A DNA stretch of 64,000 bases, from assembly GCA_965246915.1 (NCBI GenBank), contig CBDFGB010000018.1:20206-84205 (forward strand), written 5' to 3'. The translations under genes were made by a program, and so were the position numbers. Positions 1-9,329 of this stretch are shown one piece after another. The DNA is from CAVRQM01 sp965246915. GTDB lineage: Bacteria > Pseudomonadota > Alphaproteobacteria > Acetobacterales > Acetobacteraceae. Position 1 is the stretch's first letter; each line of letters opens with the position of its first letter. The notes under the pieces were generated by a model. It saw only the letters and a list, made by a program, of their open reading frames with translations, did no database searches and had not been told where the DNA came from.

Positions 1-552
1 GAGGACTACCCCGACGAATATCGCTATTTCAGCGTCCCCCAATTCGTCTTTCGCGGCCGGGTGATCCCGAACCACGACCGCCTGCTGCAATCCTACCCCG
101 GTGCCGACGGCATCAAGACCGGCTACACGGAGGCGTCTGGCTTCAACCTCGTCACGTCGGCGACCCGCGGCGATGTGCGACTGATCGGTGTCGTGCTCGG
201 TGCCGCCCGGCCAGGCGAGCGCGACCAGCATATGGCCGCCCTTTTGGACACCGCCTATGAGCAGCTCGGCGTGCCGATCGCGCCGCGCCGCGAGCCTCCG
301 GGACGCCTGAATCTGATCTCGAATGCACAGGCGGCGGGCCTCGCGTCGCTCGCGCTGCCAGCGGGACTGACCAAGCCCCCGCCACGCAAGGCATTCGCGA
401 AGCCGCCGCCGCGGCCTGCGAAGGTTCAGGCCAAGGCCCCGGCCAAGCCGGCTGCCGTCCGCGCCGCCAAACCCGCCCCAGCCGCCAAGGCGCTCAAGGC
501 ACCGTCGCGCGGACGGGCGGAAGCCAAGCGAGGCGCTGACGGAGCAGGTTAG
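1..552 (+). CDS. D-alanyl-D-alanine carboxypeptidase (S11 family), C-terminal part
   Basis: This is the 3' part of a penicillin-binding-protein-type peptidase; the reading frame is already open at base 1, so the start lies upstream of the window. The segment DGIKTGYTEASGFNLV contains the KTG box of S11 serine peptidases (Lys at about residue 39 of the visible part). The SxxK and SxN motifs would be upstream and cannot be checked. Family members trim the terminal D-Ala from peptidoglycan pentapeptides in the periplasm. After about residue 105 the protein changes to an Ala/Pro/Lys-rich, probably disordered tail in place of a clear PBP5 C-terminal domain. map follows on the same strand 113 bases after the stop. 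Confidence 0.85.
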   Translation, partial: EDYPDEYRYFSVPQFVFRGRVIPNHDRLLQSYPGADGIKTGYTEASGFNLVTSATRGDVRLIGVVLGAARPGERDQHMAALLDTAYEQLGVPIAPRREPPGRLNLISNAQAAGLASLALPAGLTKPPPRKAFAKPPPRPAKVQAKAPAKPAAVRAAKPAPAAKALKAPSRGRAEAKRGADGAG

Positions 553-665
553 CCGCGCGCAAACCCTTGCACGCGGACGGTGTGTTGCGCATCTTCGGCC
601 GATCCGGAGAGCCTGTCGCCGGTCGGCGAGCAGGTTTTCGCAATCTCAGGGAGAGCAACCCTACC

Positions 666-1469
666 ATGGACGGCAGCGCCGACGCCCGCCGGATCATCCT
701 GCATCGCCCGGACGAATTCGTCGGTATGCGAAATGCCGGCCGGCTGGCCGCCGAGACGCTGGACATGGTGACCGACCACGTCCGCCCGGGCGTGACGACC
801 GACCGCCTCGACCGGCTGTGCCATGACTTCATCATCGCGCATGGCGCGACCCCGGCGCCGCTGCACTATCGCGGCTACCCCAAATCGATCTGCACCTCGA
901 TCAACCACGTCGTCTGCCACGGCATCCCAGGTGAGCGGCGTCTTGAGACCGGCGATGTGCTGAACATCGACGTGACCGTCGTCCTCGACGGCTGGCACGG
1001 CGACAGCAGCCGGATGTATTGCGCGGGCCCACCCTCGACGCGGGCCAGCCGGCTGATCGACATCACGTACGAGGCGATGATGCGCGGCGTCGCCGCCGTC
1101 CGGCCGGGCGCCACGCTGGGCGATGTCGGCCACGCGATCCAGGTCTTCGTCGAGTCCAATCGCTGCAGCGTGGTACGCGATTTCTGCGGCCACGGGATCG
1201 GCCGCAAGTTCCACGAGGCGCCGAACGTGCTGCATTTCGGCAAGCCGGGGGAAGGTCCGCTCCTGCGCCCTGGCATGTTCTTCACCGTCGAGCCGATGGT
1301 CAACGCGGGTCGAGCGGAGGTCAAAGTGCTTGAGGATGGCTGGACCGCGGTGACCCGCGACCGCAGCCTGTCGGCGCAGTTCGAGCACATGGTCGGGGTG
1401 ACCCCGGACGGGGTCGAGGTGTTCACCTTTTCCCCGGCCGGGCTGCATCGGCCGATCTTTACGTCGTAG
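666..1469 (+). CDS. map: Methionine aminopeptidase, type I
   Basis: A 267-residue enzyme that removes the initiator Met from new proteins in the cytoplasm; E. coli Map has 264 residues. The five metal ligands are recognisable: two Asp in NIDVTVVLDGWHGDSSRMY, His in CGHGIGRKFHEAPNV, Glu in FTVEPMVNAG and Glu in QFEHMVGVT. A TTG start at 567 would add 33 residues without family character. The ATG at 666 is preceded by AGGGAGAG (648-655) at good spacing and gives the expected length, so it is preferred. radC lies downstream, a pairing that I recall from Rhodospirillales genomes. Confidence 0.96.
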   Translation: MDGSADARRIILHRPDEFVGMRNAGRLAAETLDMVTDHVRPGVTTDRLDRLCHDFIIAHGATPAPLHYRGYPKSICTSINHVVCHGIPGERRLETGDVLNIDVTVVLDGWHGDSSRMYCAGPPSTRASRLIDITYEAMMRGVAAVRPGATLGDVGHAIQVFVESNRCSVVRDFCGHGIGRKFHEAPNVLHFGKPGEGPLLRPGMFFTVEPMVNAGRAEVKVLEDGWTAVTRDRSLSAQFEHMVGVTPDGVEVFTFSPAGLHRPIFTS

Positions 1470-1572
1470 ACCGTAGCGGATCCGGCACAGATTGTCGGAT
1501 CAAGCTCATTGATGTTGGTTTGACGGCCTTTTCGCTTCGCGGGTCCCGCGGCGCTGTGTCAGGGTCTCGTCG

Positions 1573-2352
1573 ATGCCGAAACCCCCCCGGCCTGCCAAAT
1601 CGGGGCTTGCCGCAACGGGGTTCGCCGAACAGGCCGGCCTGCTGGAACAGGTGGACCCCCCTACTCCGGTCCCAGCGGCTGTCGGCGTCGACGGGCACCG
1701 CGCGCGCATGCGCGCGCGGTTGCTCGCCTCCGGGCCCGAAGCCCTGGCCGACTACGAAATCCTCGAGATGATGCTCTACATCGCGCTGCCGAGGCGCGAC
1801 ACCAAGGCCCTCGCAAAACACCTCCTGGAACGATTCAAGACGTTTACCGGCGTCGTCGCCGCACCGATCTCCGAGTTGCGTCGGGTCGACGGCATTGGCG
1901 ACTCCGGCATCGCATCGCTCAAGACCGTGCACGCGGCCGCCCTTCGACTAGCCCGTGCCGAGGTGATGAAGAACCCCGTCCTCATGAATTGGGACGCGCT
2001 GATGGACTACCTCAACGTCGCCCTCGCGCGTGAGCGCGTCGAGCAGTTCCGCATCCTGTTTCTCGACCACCGCAACCGGCTCATCGCCGACGAGGCGCAG
2101 ACCCGCGGCACGGTCAACCACACCCCAGTCTATCCGCGCGAAGTGGCCAAACGCGCGCTCGAGCTGAATGCCAGCGCGCTGATCATTGCCCACAACCACC
2201 CGAGCGGCGATCCGACCCCCTCGCCCGCCGACATCCATATGACCCGCGAGATCGCCGACGCGGCACGGGCCGTCGCCGTCACGCTGCACGACCACGTGGT
2301 CGTGGGCAACGGCGCCTGGATCAGTTTCCGGCGGGAGGGGCTGCTGGGCTGA
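1573..2352 (+). CDS. radC: RadC family JAB-domain protein
   Basis: A 259-residue RadC/MPN(+) protein. The N-terminal part carries a helix-hairpin-helix-like region (LRRVDGIGDSGIASLKT). The C-terminal half has the JAMM metal motif HNHPSGDPTPSPAD preceded by a conserved Glu (ELNASALIIA). The family was named for DNA repair, but its biochemical role is not settled. The first 35 or so residues are Pro/Ala-rich and variable, so a later start such as the Met at about residue 46 (HRARMRARL) cannot be excluded. The 3' end overlaps the convergent TerC-type gene by 32 bases. Confidence 0.9.
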   Translation: MPKPPRPAKSGLAATGFAEQAGLLEQVDPPTPVPAAVGVDGHRARMRARLLASGPEALADYEILEMMLYIALPRRDTKALAKHLLERFKTFTGVVAAPISELRRVDGIGDSGIASLKTVHAAALRLARAEVMKNPVLMNWDALMDYLNVALARERVEQFRILFLDHRNRLIADEAQTRGTVNHTPVYPREVAKRALELNASALIIAHNHPSGDPTPSPADIHMTREIADAARAVAVTLHDHVVVGNGAWISFRREGLLG

Positions 2353-2962
2353 GCCCGTTGGGATACAGCGCCTCGAACACCTCGTGGCCGCCATCCCAAA
2401 TCAGCTTGAGGGCGACGTAGAAGACGATCAACAGGCCGATCCAGGCGATCCAGCGGTATTTCTCCAGCAGACGCGCCACGAAGCTGGCGGCCACGCCCAT
2501 CAGCACGACGGAGACCGCGAGCCCGGCGATCAAGACCCACATGTGGTCCTTGGCCGCGCCGGCCACCGCCAGCACGTTGTCCAGGCTCATCGAGATGTCG
2601 GCCAAGAGGATCTGCAGCATAGCGGCGCGCAGCGTCTTGGGTTTTTCCGTCTCAGCCGACGCATGCCCGCCGCGCGGCCGGCGCAGTTCGCGAAACATCT
2701 TCCAGCAGACCCACAGCAGCAAGACGCCGCCGGCCAGCAGCAGGCCCACGATCTGCAGCAGCTGTAGCGTGAACAGGCCCATCACGATGCGCAGCACGGC
2801 CGCCGCACCGATGCCCACGATGATCGCCGGGCGCTTCTGGTGGGCCGGCAGGCCGGACACGGCGAGACCCACGACCACCGCGTTGTCGCCGGCAAGCGTG
2901 ATGTCGATGAGCAGGACCTGCACGAAGGCGGTCAGCTCGGAGATCAGCGTCGACTCGTCCAT
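2321..2962 (-). CDS. TerC/YjbE-type integral membrane protein
   Basis: A multi-pass inner-membrane protein of the TerC superfamily. The two internally related segments LIDITLAGDNAVVVGLAV and LLADISMSLDNVLAVAG carry the acidic D-x(n)-DN signature of the family, and at least six hydrophobic stretches are visible. Related proteins (YjbE, Alx, MntP-like) are linked to manganese efflux or metal homeostasis; the substrate here is not evident. An upstream ATG at 3001 exists, but the ATG at 2962 has a better Shine-Dalgarno (AGGGG, 7 bases away) and starts directly at the conserved region. The gene is divergent from purB with about 60 bases between starts. Confidence 0.85.
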   Translation of the reverse strand: MDESTLISELTAFVQVLLIDITLAGDNAVVVGLAVSGLPAHQKRPAIIVGIGAAAVLRIVMGLFTLQLLQIVGLLLAGGVLLLWVCWKMFRELRRPRGGHASAETEKPKTLRAAMLQILLADISMSLDNVLAVAGAAKDHMWVLIAGLAVSVVLMGVAASFVARLLEKYRWIAWIGLLIVFYVALKLIWDGGHEVFEALYPNGLSPAAPPAGN

Positions 2963-3025
2963 CGTGGCCCCTGTCTCCCGGCCGGCCGCGTTGCCGGGCA
3001 TCCTGCAACGCCTTAAGGGAGGAGC

Positions 3026-4369
3026 ATGGTTCCGCGCTACTCCCGACCCGAAATGGCCGCGATCTGGATGCCCGAGAACCGCTATCGCATCTGGTTCGAG
3101 ATCGAGGCTCTAGCCGCCGAGGCAATGGCCGAGCGCGGCACGATCCCCGCCGAAGCGGCGCGAACGATCCGCGAGAAGGGCGGCGCGCGCCTCGCCGCGA
3201 TCGGCCCCGAGGATGTGGCCCGCATCGACGAGATCGAACGCGAGACGCGCCATGACGTCATCGCCTTTCTCACCTGGCTCGCCGAGGCGGTCGGGCCGGA
3301 CAGCCGCTATGTCCATTTGGGCCTGACCAGCAGCGATGTCCTGGACACCACTCTGTCGGTCCAGCTGACGCAGGCGACGGACCTGCTGCTCGAGGATCTC
3401 GATCGCGTGCTGGCCGCGCTGCGCGCCCGCGCGTTCGAGCACCGGCACACGCTGACGATTGGGCGGAGTCACGGCATCCACGCCGAGCCGACCAGCTTCG
3501 GCCTCAAGCTCGCCGGGCACTGGGCCGAGTTCAGCCGCAACCGCGCCCGACTGGTCGCGGCGCGGGCGGAAATCGCGATCGCGGCGCTGTCGGGCGCGGT
3601 CGGCACTTACGCGCATGTCGATCCGTCCGTCGAAGCCCATGTCGCCGACAAGCTGGGATTGGCCGTCGAGCAGGTCTCGACCCAGATCATCCCGCGCGAT
3701 CGGCACGCGGCCTATTTCGCGACCCTCGGCGTGGTCGCCTGCGCGATCGAGCGGCTGGCGACGGAAGTGCGGCATCTGCAACGGTCCGAGGTGCGTGAGG
3801 CGGAGGAGTTCTTCCACCCCGGCCAGAAGGGCAGTTCGGCGATGCCCCACAAGCGCAACCCCGTGCTGAGCGAGAATCTGACCGGCCTCGCGCGGCTGGT
3901 GCGTTCAGCGGTGATCCCGGCGATGGAGAACGTGACCCTCTGGCACGAGCGCGACATCAGCCATTCCTCGGTCGAACGGGCGATCGCGCCGGACGCCACG
4001 GTGACGCTCGACTTCGCGCTGGTGCGGCTCGCAGGGATGATCGAGCGGCTGGTTATTTATCCGGAGCGGATGGCCGAGAACCTCGAAGCCCTCGGGGGCG
4101 TGGTGCATTCCGGCGAGGTCCTGCTGACCCTCGCCCGCGCCGGCCTGTCGCGCGAGGAGGCGTATCGGGTCGTGCAACGCAATGCGATGGCGACCTGGAC
4201 GCGGCTGGGCCAGCCGGACGGTGTCGGCTTCCGGGCCAACCTGGAGGCCGATCCGGACGTGGCAGGGCGGATTGAGGCCGGAATGCTCGACGAGGCAATG
4301 GACAGCCGCGTGCACCTGCGGGAGGTCGACCGAATTTTCGCACGGGTGTTCGGCGAGCCGGCCGCATGA
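3026..4369 (+). CDS. purB: Adenylosuccinate lyase
   Basis: A 447-residue fumarase/aspartase superfamily enzyme acting twice in purine synthesis: it cleaves SAICAR and adenylosuccinate, releasing fumarate. The superfamily signature GSSAMPHKRNP is present and contains the flexible-loop Ser. TSSDVLDT and GRSHGIHAEP are the other conserved active-site segments. The start is preceded by a strong AAGGGAGG. Length matches the bacterial norm of about 430-460 residues. Nothing unusual is visible. Confidence 0.97.
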   Translation: MVPRYSRPEMAAIWMPENRYRIWFEIEALAAEAMAERGTIPAEAARTIREKGGARLAAIGPEDVARIDEIERETRHDVIAFLTWLAEAVGPDSRYVHLGLTSSDVLDTTLSVQLTQATDLLLEDLDRVLAALRARAFEHRHTLTIGRSHGIHAEPTSFGLKLAGHWAEFSRNRARLVAARAEIAIAALSGAVGTYAHVDPSVEAHVADKLGLAVEQVSTQIIPRDRHAAYFATLGVVACAIERLATEVRHLQRSEVREAEEFFHPGQKGSSAMPHKRNPVLSENLTGLARLVRSAVIPAMENVTLWHERDISHSSVERAIAPDATVTLDFALVRLAGMIERLVIYPERMAENLEALGGVVHSGEVLLTLARAGLSREEAYRVVQRNAMATWTRLGQPDGVGFRANLEADPDVAGRIEAGMLDEAMDSRVHLREVDRIFARVFGEPAA

Positions 4370-4574
4370 ACGTGCGCCCCCTCGACGCGCCCGACCGACC
4401 TATGTTCCGGGTCTCCGACGATCCTGAAACTGACGTCGTTGCACGAATCGGCTTGGATCTGCTGCGACCGTACACGAGTCGAAGGCGTGGCGATTCACAC
4501 ACTGGCTACCGTGTCGTTCGTTCGCCGAGGATCAACACCCTCACGCCAGGAGACGAGCGGCGCTCGTAGGCCAC

Positions 4575-5150
4575 ATGACAGGAACGCCGTTGAGCGCGAT
4601 CGCCCCCCGCCAAATCAAGTCGGACATACTGGGTGCCGAACAAACGCAGGCGAAGCACTCGGCCGTCGATGCGAACGGGATGATCCGCCGGGTTCCGGTG
4701 CACGACGTGATCCTCCGCCCGACCCGGCCAGTTGCTCACGAGGATGGCCACGTGACGGAGGTCGCCCGGGCAAGCTGGGACGTGATCGGCGAGCCGATCG
4801 TCCAGATCCATACGACGACGACCTTCCCTGGCCGCCATCGCGCCTGGGGACTGCACCGGCGCAGTACCGACCGCCTGTTCGTCGTAAGCGGCCTGGTCAA
4901 GCTCGCGGTGTTCGATGGTCGCGTGGACTCACCGACCTTCAGATGCGTGACGGAGGTCATTCTCAGCGAGAAGAACCCGGGACTGCTGATCATCCCGCCC
5001 GATCTCTACCATGGATGGAAGAACATCGGCGTGACGGAAGCCGTGGTCATCAACATGCCGACGGTCATGTATAACTACGACGAGCCCGACGCCCTGGACC
5101 TGCCATGGGACTCCGAGGCGGCCGAAAGCCTGATCCCCTATCGGTTTTGA
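4575..5150 (+). CDS. RmlC-like cupin (dTDP-4-dehydrorhamnose 3,5-epimerase-like)
   Basis: A 191-residue single-domain cupin. The segment HRAWGLHRRSTDRLFVVSGLVKLAVFDGR, together with IIPPDLYHGWKNIG and the ending YNYDEPDALDLPWDSE, is typical of RmlC-like sugar epimerases. It could take part in dTDP-rhamnose or another deoxysugar pathway, but no rmlA, rmlB or rmlD is nearby. A glycosyltransferase follows 26 bases downstream in the same direction, so a role in making a sugar for surface glycans is plausible. No strong ribosome site precedes the ATG. The 205 bases between purB and this gene hold no convincing gene. Confidence 0.75.
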   Translation: MTGTPLSAIAPRQIKSDILGAEQTQAKHSAVDANGMIRRVPVHDVILRPTRPVAHEDGHVTEVARASWDVIGEPIVQIHTTTTFPGRHRAWGLHRRSTDRLFVVSGLVKLAVFDGRVDSPTFRCVTEVILSEKNPGLLIIPPDLYHGWKNIGVTEAVVINMPTVMYNYDEPDALDLPWDSEAAESLIPYRF

Positions 5151-5176
5151 TACTCGTCGATCGGACCCACGTCGCA

Positions 5177-6349
5177 GTGGAGCCGCGTGTCACCGTTCTG
5201 CTCCCGACCCATAATCGTGCGGACGTGCTGGGCGTTGCCATCCGTTCGGTCCTGTCCCAGACGATGGCGGATTTCGAATTGCTCATCGTCGGCGATGGCT
5301 GCACCGATGGCACGCGCGACGTCGTCGCCTCGTTCTTGGACCCTCGCATCGTCTGGTTCGACTTGCCGAAAGCCCCGTTCAGCGGCTACGCGAATCGCAA
5401 CATCGCGCTTCGCCAAGCCCGCGGCCGGTACGTGGCCTACGCGCAGCACGACGATATCTGGTTTCCCGACCACCTGGCACTGCTGCTGAAGGCGATCGAA
5501 ATCGCGGGCGCCGACTGGGCCTACAGCCGCCCGCTATGGGTCGGACGGAACGCCGCCATCGTCCCGTCGCCCGTCAACCTCACATTGCCCGATGAGCTCG
5601 ACTTCTTCATGACGATCGGGAACAGCGTGCCGTCCAACTGCGTCCTGCACACCCTCGGCGCGCTTCAGAGGGTCGGCTACTGGCCGGAGGACGTGGCGAA
5701 TTTCGCCGACTGGAAATGCTGGCAGCTGATGATCGCCTCGAGCGCGACACCGAGCGTGGGCTACTGCCGATCAGCGACATCGCTGCACTTCCCGACGATC
5801 ATGAGCACCCAGATCAGCATGCCCGAAAGCGCCTTGCGGGAGAGTGCCGCGTCCCCCTGGTGGCCCCCAATCCTGCGGTGCCCGTGCCCGCCCACCGAAC
5901 GCGCGGCACAGGAGACGCTCTGGCGCGCACTGCGCGACGGCGGCGACGCATGGCTCGCCGCCATCCGCGACGCGGCGGACATGGTCGTCGATCACGTCGC
6001 CCTGACGACCATGCGACAATGGCAGCCGCTCGCGGAGCGCGTAGCCGTGGCGGAGCGCGAAACCGCACGATATCGCGCGGAAGCCGAGGCCATCCGCGCC
6101 GACCTTGCCGCGCGAACAGCCGACGCGTCCCACGCGCGCGCGGAGTCCGAGGCCGCGAGCGCTGCGGCCGATGGCGCGATCACCGAGGCACGAAATGCGC
6201 GCGAGCTCGCGCAAGCCGCCGCCGAGGATGCCCGGCGGGCGCGAGCCGATACGGCCCAGCATCGCGCGACGCTGGACCTGTTGCATCGGAGCCGATCTTG
6301 GCGGCTAACGGCTCCATTGCGGGCGGCCGTCAACGCCCTGCGCGGCTGA
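5177..6349 (+). CDS. Family 2 glycosyltransferase with C-terminal coiled coil
   Basis: A GT-A fold glycosyltransferase. RVTVLLPTHNRADVLGVAIR, IVGDGCTDGTRD and AQHDDIWFPDH are the nucleotide-sugar and metal-binding segments of GT2 enzymes. From about residue 265 the chain is an Ala/Glu/Arg-rich coiled coil ending in HRSRSWRLTAPLR, a motif often found at the end of large polysaccharide glycosyltransferases. The frame is open from an ATG at 5105 inside the preceding gene, but homology starts directly after the GTG at 5177, which lies beyond the stop of the cupin gene; the start is therefore uncertain. Donor and acceptor cannot be told from sequence. Confidence 0.82.
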   Translation: MEPRVTVLLPTHNRADVLGVAIRSVLSQTMADFELLIVGDGCTDGTRDVVASFLDPRIVWFDLPKAPFSGYANRNIALRQARGRYVAYAQHDDIWFPDHLALLLKAIEIAGADWAYSRPLWVGRNAAIVPSPVNLTLPDELDFFMTIGNSVPSNCVLHTLGALQRVGYWPEDVANFADWKCWQLMIASSATPSVGYCRSATSLHFPTIMSTQISMPESALRESAASPWWPPILRCPCPPTERAAQETLWRALRDGGDAWLAAIRDAADMVVDHVALTTMRQWQPLAERVAVAERETARYRAEAEAIRADLAARTADASHARAESEAASAAADGAITEARNARELAQAAAEDARRARADTAQHRATLDLLHRSRSWRLTAPLRAAVNALRG

Positions 6350-6358
6350 CCCATCGGG

Positions 6359-8572
6359 TCACCCGAATTTCCCGCTCTTCGGAAACCCGGTCGGCGGCAA
6401 CCGGCCCGCTTGCGCCCGAGCGCCGATCCACTCGCCCAGCGCCGCCTCCGTGCGGGTCCGCTCCCCCAGCGTCCACGTGAGGCCGGCGGCGAGCGTGAAC
6501 ACCCGCACATCGGCCAGCACGCCGTCGCGATACTTTTGCAACGTCACCCCCGCGCCGCGCGCCATGCGCGGGACCTGGTCGAGCGGAAACACCAACAGCT
6601 TGCGGCTGGTGCCGATGACCGCGACGTGGTCGCCCTCGGCCGGCACGCAGACGGCGGCGCGCTCGCCGTCGCGAAGGTTCAGCACCTGCTTGCCGGTCCG
6701 CTTCTCGGCGACCAGCGCGTCCGGGGTGGTGACGAAGCCGCGCCCGGCATCGGAGGCGACCAGATAGGCCGCATCGCGCAGCACGAACAACGCGACGACA
6801 TTGTCCTCGCCGCCCATGTCGACGAGCACCCGCACCGGCTGCCCGTCGCCCCGCCCGCGCGGCAGGTCGGCCGCCCGCACGGTGAACGCGCGCCCGTCGG
6901 TCGCGAACACGCACAACCGGTCGATCGTCTCGCAGCGCACCAGCAGACGCGCCGCGTCTCCCTCCTTGAACTTCAGCTCCGCGCCGTCCGCGGCGTGCCC
7001 CCGCACCGCGCGCAGCCAGCCCTGCTTCGACAGCACCACCGTGATCGGCTCGCGCTCGACCAGCGCCTCGGCGACGATCGCCACGTCCGACGGCGCGCCC
7101 GCGATATCGGTCCGCCGGTCACCAAGCCTCCCGCCGCCGAATGTCTTGCGGGTCTCCTCCAGCTCGCCGGCGATACGCCTCCAGCGCAGCTTCTCGCTAT
7201 CGAGCAGTGCCGCCATGTCGCGTTTCTCGCGCGTCAGGGCCGTGTGCTCCTTGCGGATCGCCATCTCCTCCAGCCGGCGCAGGCTGCGCAGGCGCATGTT
7301 CAGGATCGCCTCGGCCTGCATTTCACTGAGCGAGAACGCGGCCATCAGCACCGGACGCGGCTCGTCCTCGGCGCGGATGATGCGGATCACCTCGTCGATG
7401 TTGAGGAACACCGACAAGAACCCGTCGAGCACCTCCAGCCGCTTCTCGATCGCCGCCAAGCGATGACGCGTGCGGCGGATCAGCACCTCGTGGCGATGAT
7501 CGAGCCACGCGCGAAACACCTCGCGAAGGCCCATGACGACCGGCGTGCGATCGGCGCGCAGCACGTTCATGTTGAGCGGGAAACGGGTCTCCAGCTGGGT
7601 CGCCCGAAACAACGACTGCATGAGGACATCCGGCTCGACAGCTCGGCTTTTCGGCTCCAGCACGAGGCGGACGACATCGGTGCTCTCGTCGCGCACGTCG
7701 CCCAGCAGCGGCAGCTTCTTCTCCTCCAGCAGCGCCGCGAGCTGTTCCAGAAGCCGCGTCTTCTGCACCTGATAGGGGATCTCGGTGACCACGACCGACC
7801 ACGTCCCGTGCTTGCCTTGTTCCACCGACCAGCGCGCGCGGAGCCGAAATCCGCCGCGGCCCGTTTCGTAGGCGGCTGCAATGGCGGAAGCGTCCTCGAC
7901 GAGGATTCCGCCGGTCGGAAAATCCGGGCCGGGCATCAGCGCCAGCAGCTCGCCGGTGGTCGTATCGGGATTGGCCACCAGCGCGAGAGCGGCGGCGCAC
8001 AATTCGCCCGCGTTGTGCGGCGGGATCGAAGTCGCCATGCCGACCGCGATGCCGGCCGCGCCATTGGCCAGAAGGTTCGGGAAGCCGCCGGGGAGCACCA
8101 GCGGTTCGCTCTCCTCGCCGTCATAGGTGGGCCGGAAGTCCACCGCGTCGTCGTCGATGCCGGCGAGCATCGCCCGGGCGACCTCGGTCAGCCGCGCCTC
8201 CGTGTAGCGCATGGCCGCCGGGTTATCGCCGTCGATGTTGCCGAAATTGCCCTGGCCCTCGACCAGCGGATAGCGGACCGCGAAATCCTGCGCGAGCCGG
8301 ACCATCGCGTCGTAGATCGAGGAATCGCCGTGCGGATGGTACTTGCCCATCACGTCGCCGACGATGCGGGCGCATTTCTTGAAGGCGGCGGCGGGATCGA
8401 GCCGCAATTGATGCATCGCGTAGATCAGCCTTCGGTGCACCGGCTTCAGCCCGTCGCGCACGTCCGGCAGCGACCGCGCCATGATGGTGGACAGCGCATA
8501 AGCCAGATAGCGCTCCGACAGAGCGTCGATGAGCGGCGTGTCTTCGATGTTTCCGGCGAGATCGTCAGGCAT
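6359..8572 (-). CDS. parC: DNA topoisomerase IV subunit A
   Basis: A 737-residue type IIA topoisomerase subunit that decatenates daughter chromosomes with ParE. The catalytic Arg-Tyr pair is in AAMRYTEARLT (Tyr123). The quinolone-determining region HPHGDSSIYDAM (residues 79-90) has Ser at 84 and 85. The C-terminal half contains beta-pinwheel repeats, as in ParC of 730-750 residues. It is the last gene of the minus-strand operon, and its start overlaps the end of recO by 8 bases. It converges on the glycosyltransferase with only 9 bases between the two stops. Confidence 0.97.
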   Translation of the reverse strand: MPDDLAGNIEDTPLIDALSERYLAYALSTIMARSLPDVRDGLKPVHRRLIYAMHQLRLDPAAAFKKCARIVGDVMGKYHPHGDSSIYDAMVRLAQDFAVRYPLVEGQGNFGNIDGDNPAAMRYTEARLTEVARAMLAGIDDDAVDFRPTYDGEESEPLVLPGGFPNLLANGAAGIAVGMATSIPPHNAGELCAAALALVANPDTTTGELLALMPGPDFPTGGILVEDASAIAAAYETGRGGFRLRARWSVEQGKHGTWSVVVTEIPYQVQKTRLLEQLAALLEEKKLPLLGDVRDESTDVVRLVLEPKSRAVEPDVLMQSLFRATQLETRFPLNMNVLRADRTPVVMGLREVFRAWLDHRHEVLIRRTRHRLAAIEKRLEVLDGFLSVFLNIDEVIRIIRAEDEPRPVLMAAFSLSEMQAEAILNMRLRSLRRLEEMAIRKEHTALTREKRDMAALLDSEKLRWRRIAGELEETRKTFGGGRLGDRRTDIAGAPSDVAIVAEALVEREPITVVLSKQGWLRAVRGHAADGAELKFKEGDAARLLVRCETIDRLCVFATDGRAFTVRAADLPRGRGDGQPVRVLVDMGGEDNVVALFVLRDAAYLVASDAGRGFVTTPDALVAEKRTGKQVLNLRDGERAAVCVPAEGDHVAVIGTSRKLLVFPLDQVPRMARGAGVTLQKYRDGVLADVRVFTLAAGLTWTLGERTRTEAALGEWIGARAQAGRLPPTGFPKSGKFG

Positions 8573-9290
8573 GGGCGCTCTCCGCGAGGGCGGTCACGCG
8601 GTCGTACAGCGCGACTCGCGCGGGCGGCAACGGACGGTGCTGGTGGCCGAACGCGTCGCGCGCCAGGAAATGCCCGGTCAGCCGCAACCCGTCCCGCCAG
8701 GTGGCAGCGTCGGCGGAGGCCGCCGGGTCGCGCAGGAACGCCGGCAGCGGCAGCAGGCGCGCGCGCCATCGTCCCGCCGCATCCCCGCGGACCGCCCGGC
8801 CGGTGCGTGGGGAGACAAAGACCAAATCCTCCGTGGTCCCGGTGATGGCGCATGACGAAAGATCGAGCCCGTAGCCGAGATCCGTCAGCAGCACCGCCTC
8901 CCACCGCACCGCGGCAGCAGGCTCGGGACGGGCCAGCAGCCGCACGAGATCGCCGAACACGCGCCCGTGCGGTTCACGCTCCGGCAGGCCGCCGGCCGCG
9001 ACCGCGCAGCAGGACGCGATGACCGAGAGCGCCAGCGGGTCGTCAAGCGCCAGGGCCGCCGGCTGATGCACCGCCTCGGCGGTCAGGCTGCCGAGTTGGT
9101 CGGACAACCGCGCGGCCCAACGCGCCTGCAGCAAATTTCCCGGCTGCCAGGTCGCCGCCCGGGCGCGAGAAAATCCGCCGCGAACAAGGCCGCGCGTGAC
9201 GCCCTCGTGTTCCGAAAACACAGTGGCGACCGCGTCGCCCTCACCGTACGGCCGCGCGTCGAGCACGGCGCAAGGCGCTTCCCACTCCAT
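8565..9290 (-). CDS. recO: DNA repair protein RecO
   Basis: A 241-residue recombination mediator that, with RecR, loads RecA onto SSB-coated single strands. The N-terminal OB-fold segment begins MEWEAPCAVLDARPYGEGDAVATVFSEHEG, typical of alphaproteobacterial RecO. The helical C-terminal half contains LLTDLGYGLDLSSCA, the usual position of the conserved LG(Y/F)GLDLS motif. The gene overlaps parC by 8 bases and follows the nitrile hydratase alpha gene after 39 bases, so it is probably cotranscribed with both. Confidence 0.95.
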   Translation of the reverse strand: MEWEAPCAVLDARPYGEGDAVATVFSEHEGVTRGLVRGGFSRARAATWQPGNLLQARWAARLSDQLGSLTAEAVHQPAALALDDPLALSVIASCCAVAAGGLPEREPHGRVFGDLVRLLARPEPAAAVRWEAVLLTDLGYGLDLSSCAITGTTEDLVFVSPRTGRAVRGDAAGRWRARLLPLPAFLRDPAASADAATWRDGLRLTGHFLARDAFGHQHRPLPPARVALYDRVTALAESAHA

Positions 9291-9329
9291 GCGCCCAGAT
9301 GCGGCGCACGGCCGACGCTGGCAAGGGGC

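Noticed and set aside
6410..8845. An 811-codon plus-strand open frame opposite parC and recO
   Set aside because: Composition is rich in His, Arg and Gln with no motifs, while the opposite strand encodes a textbook ParC.
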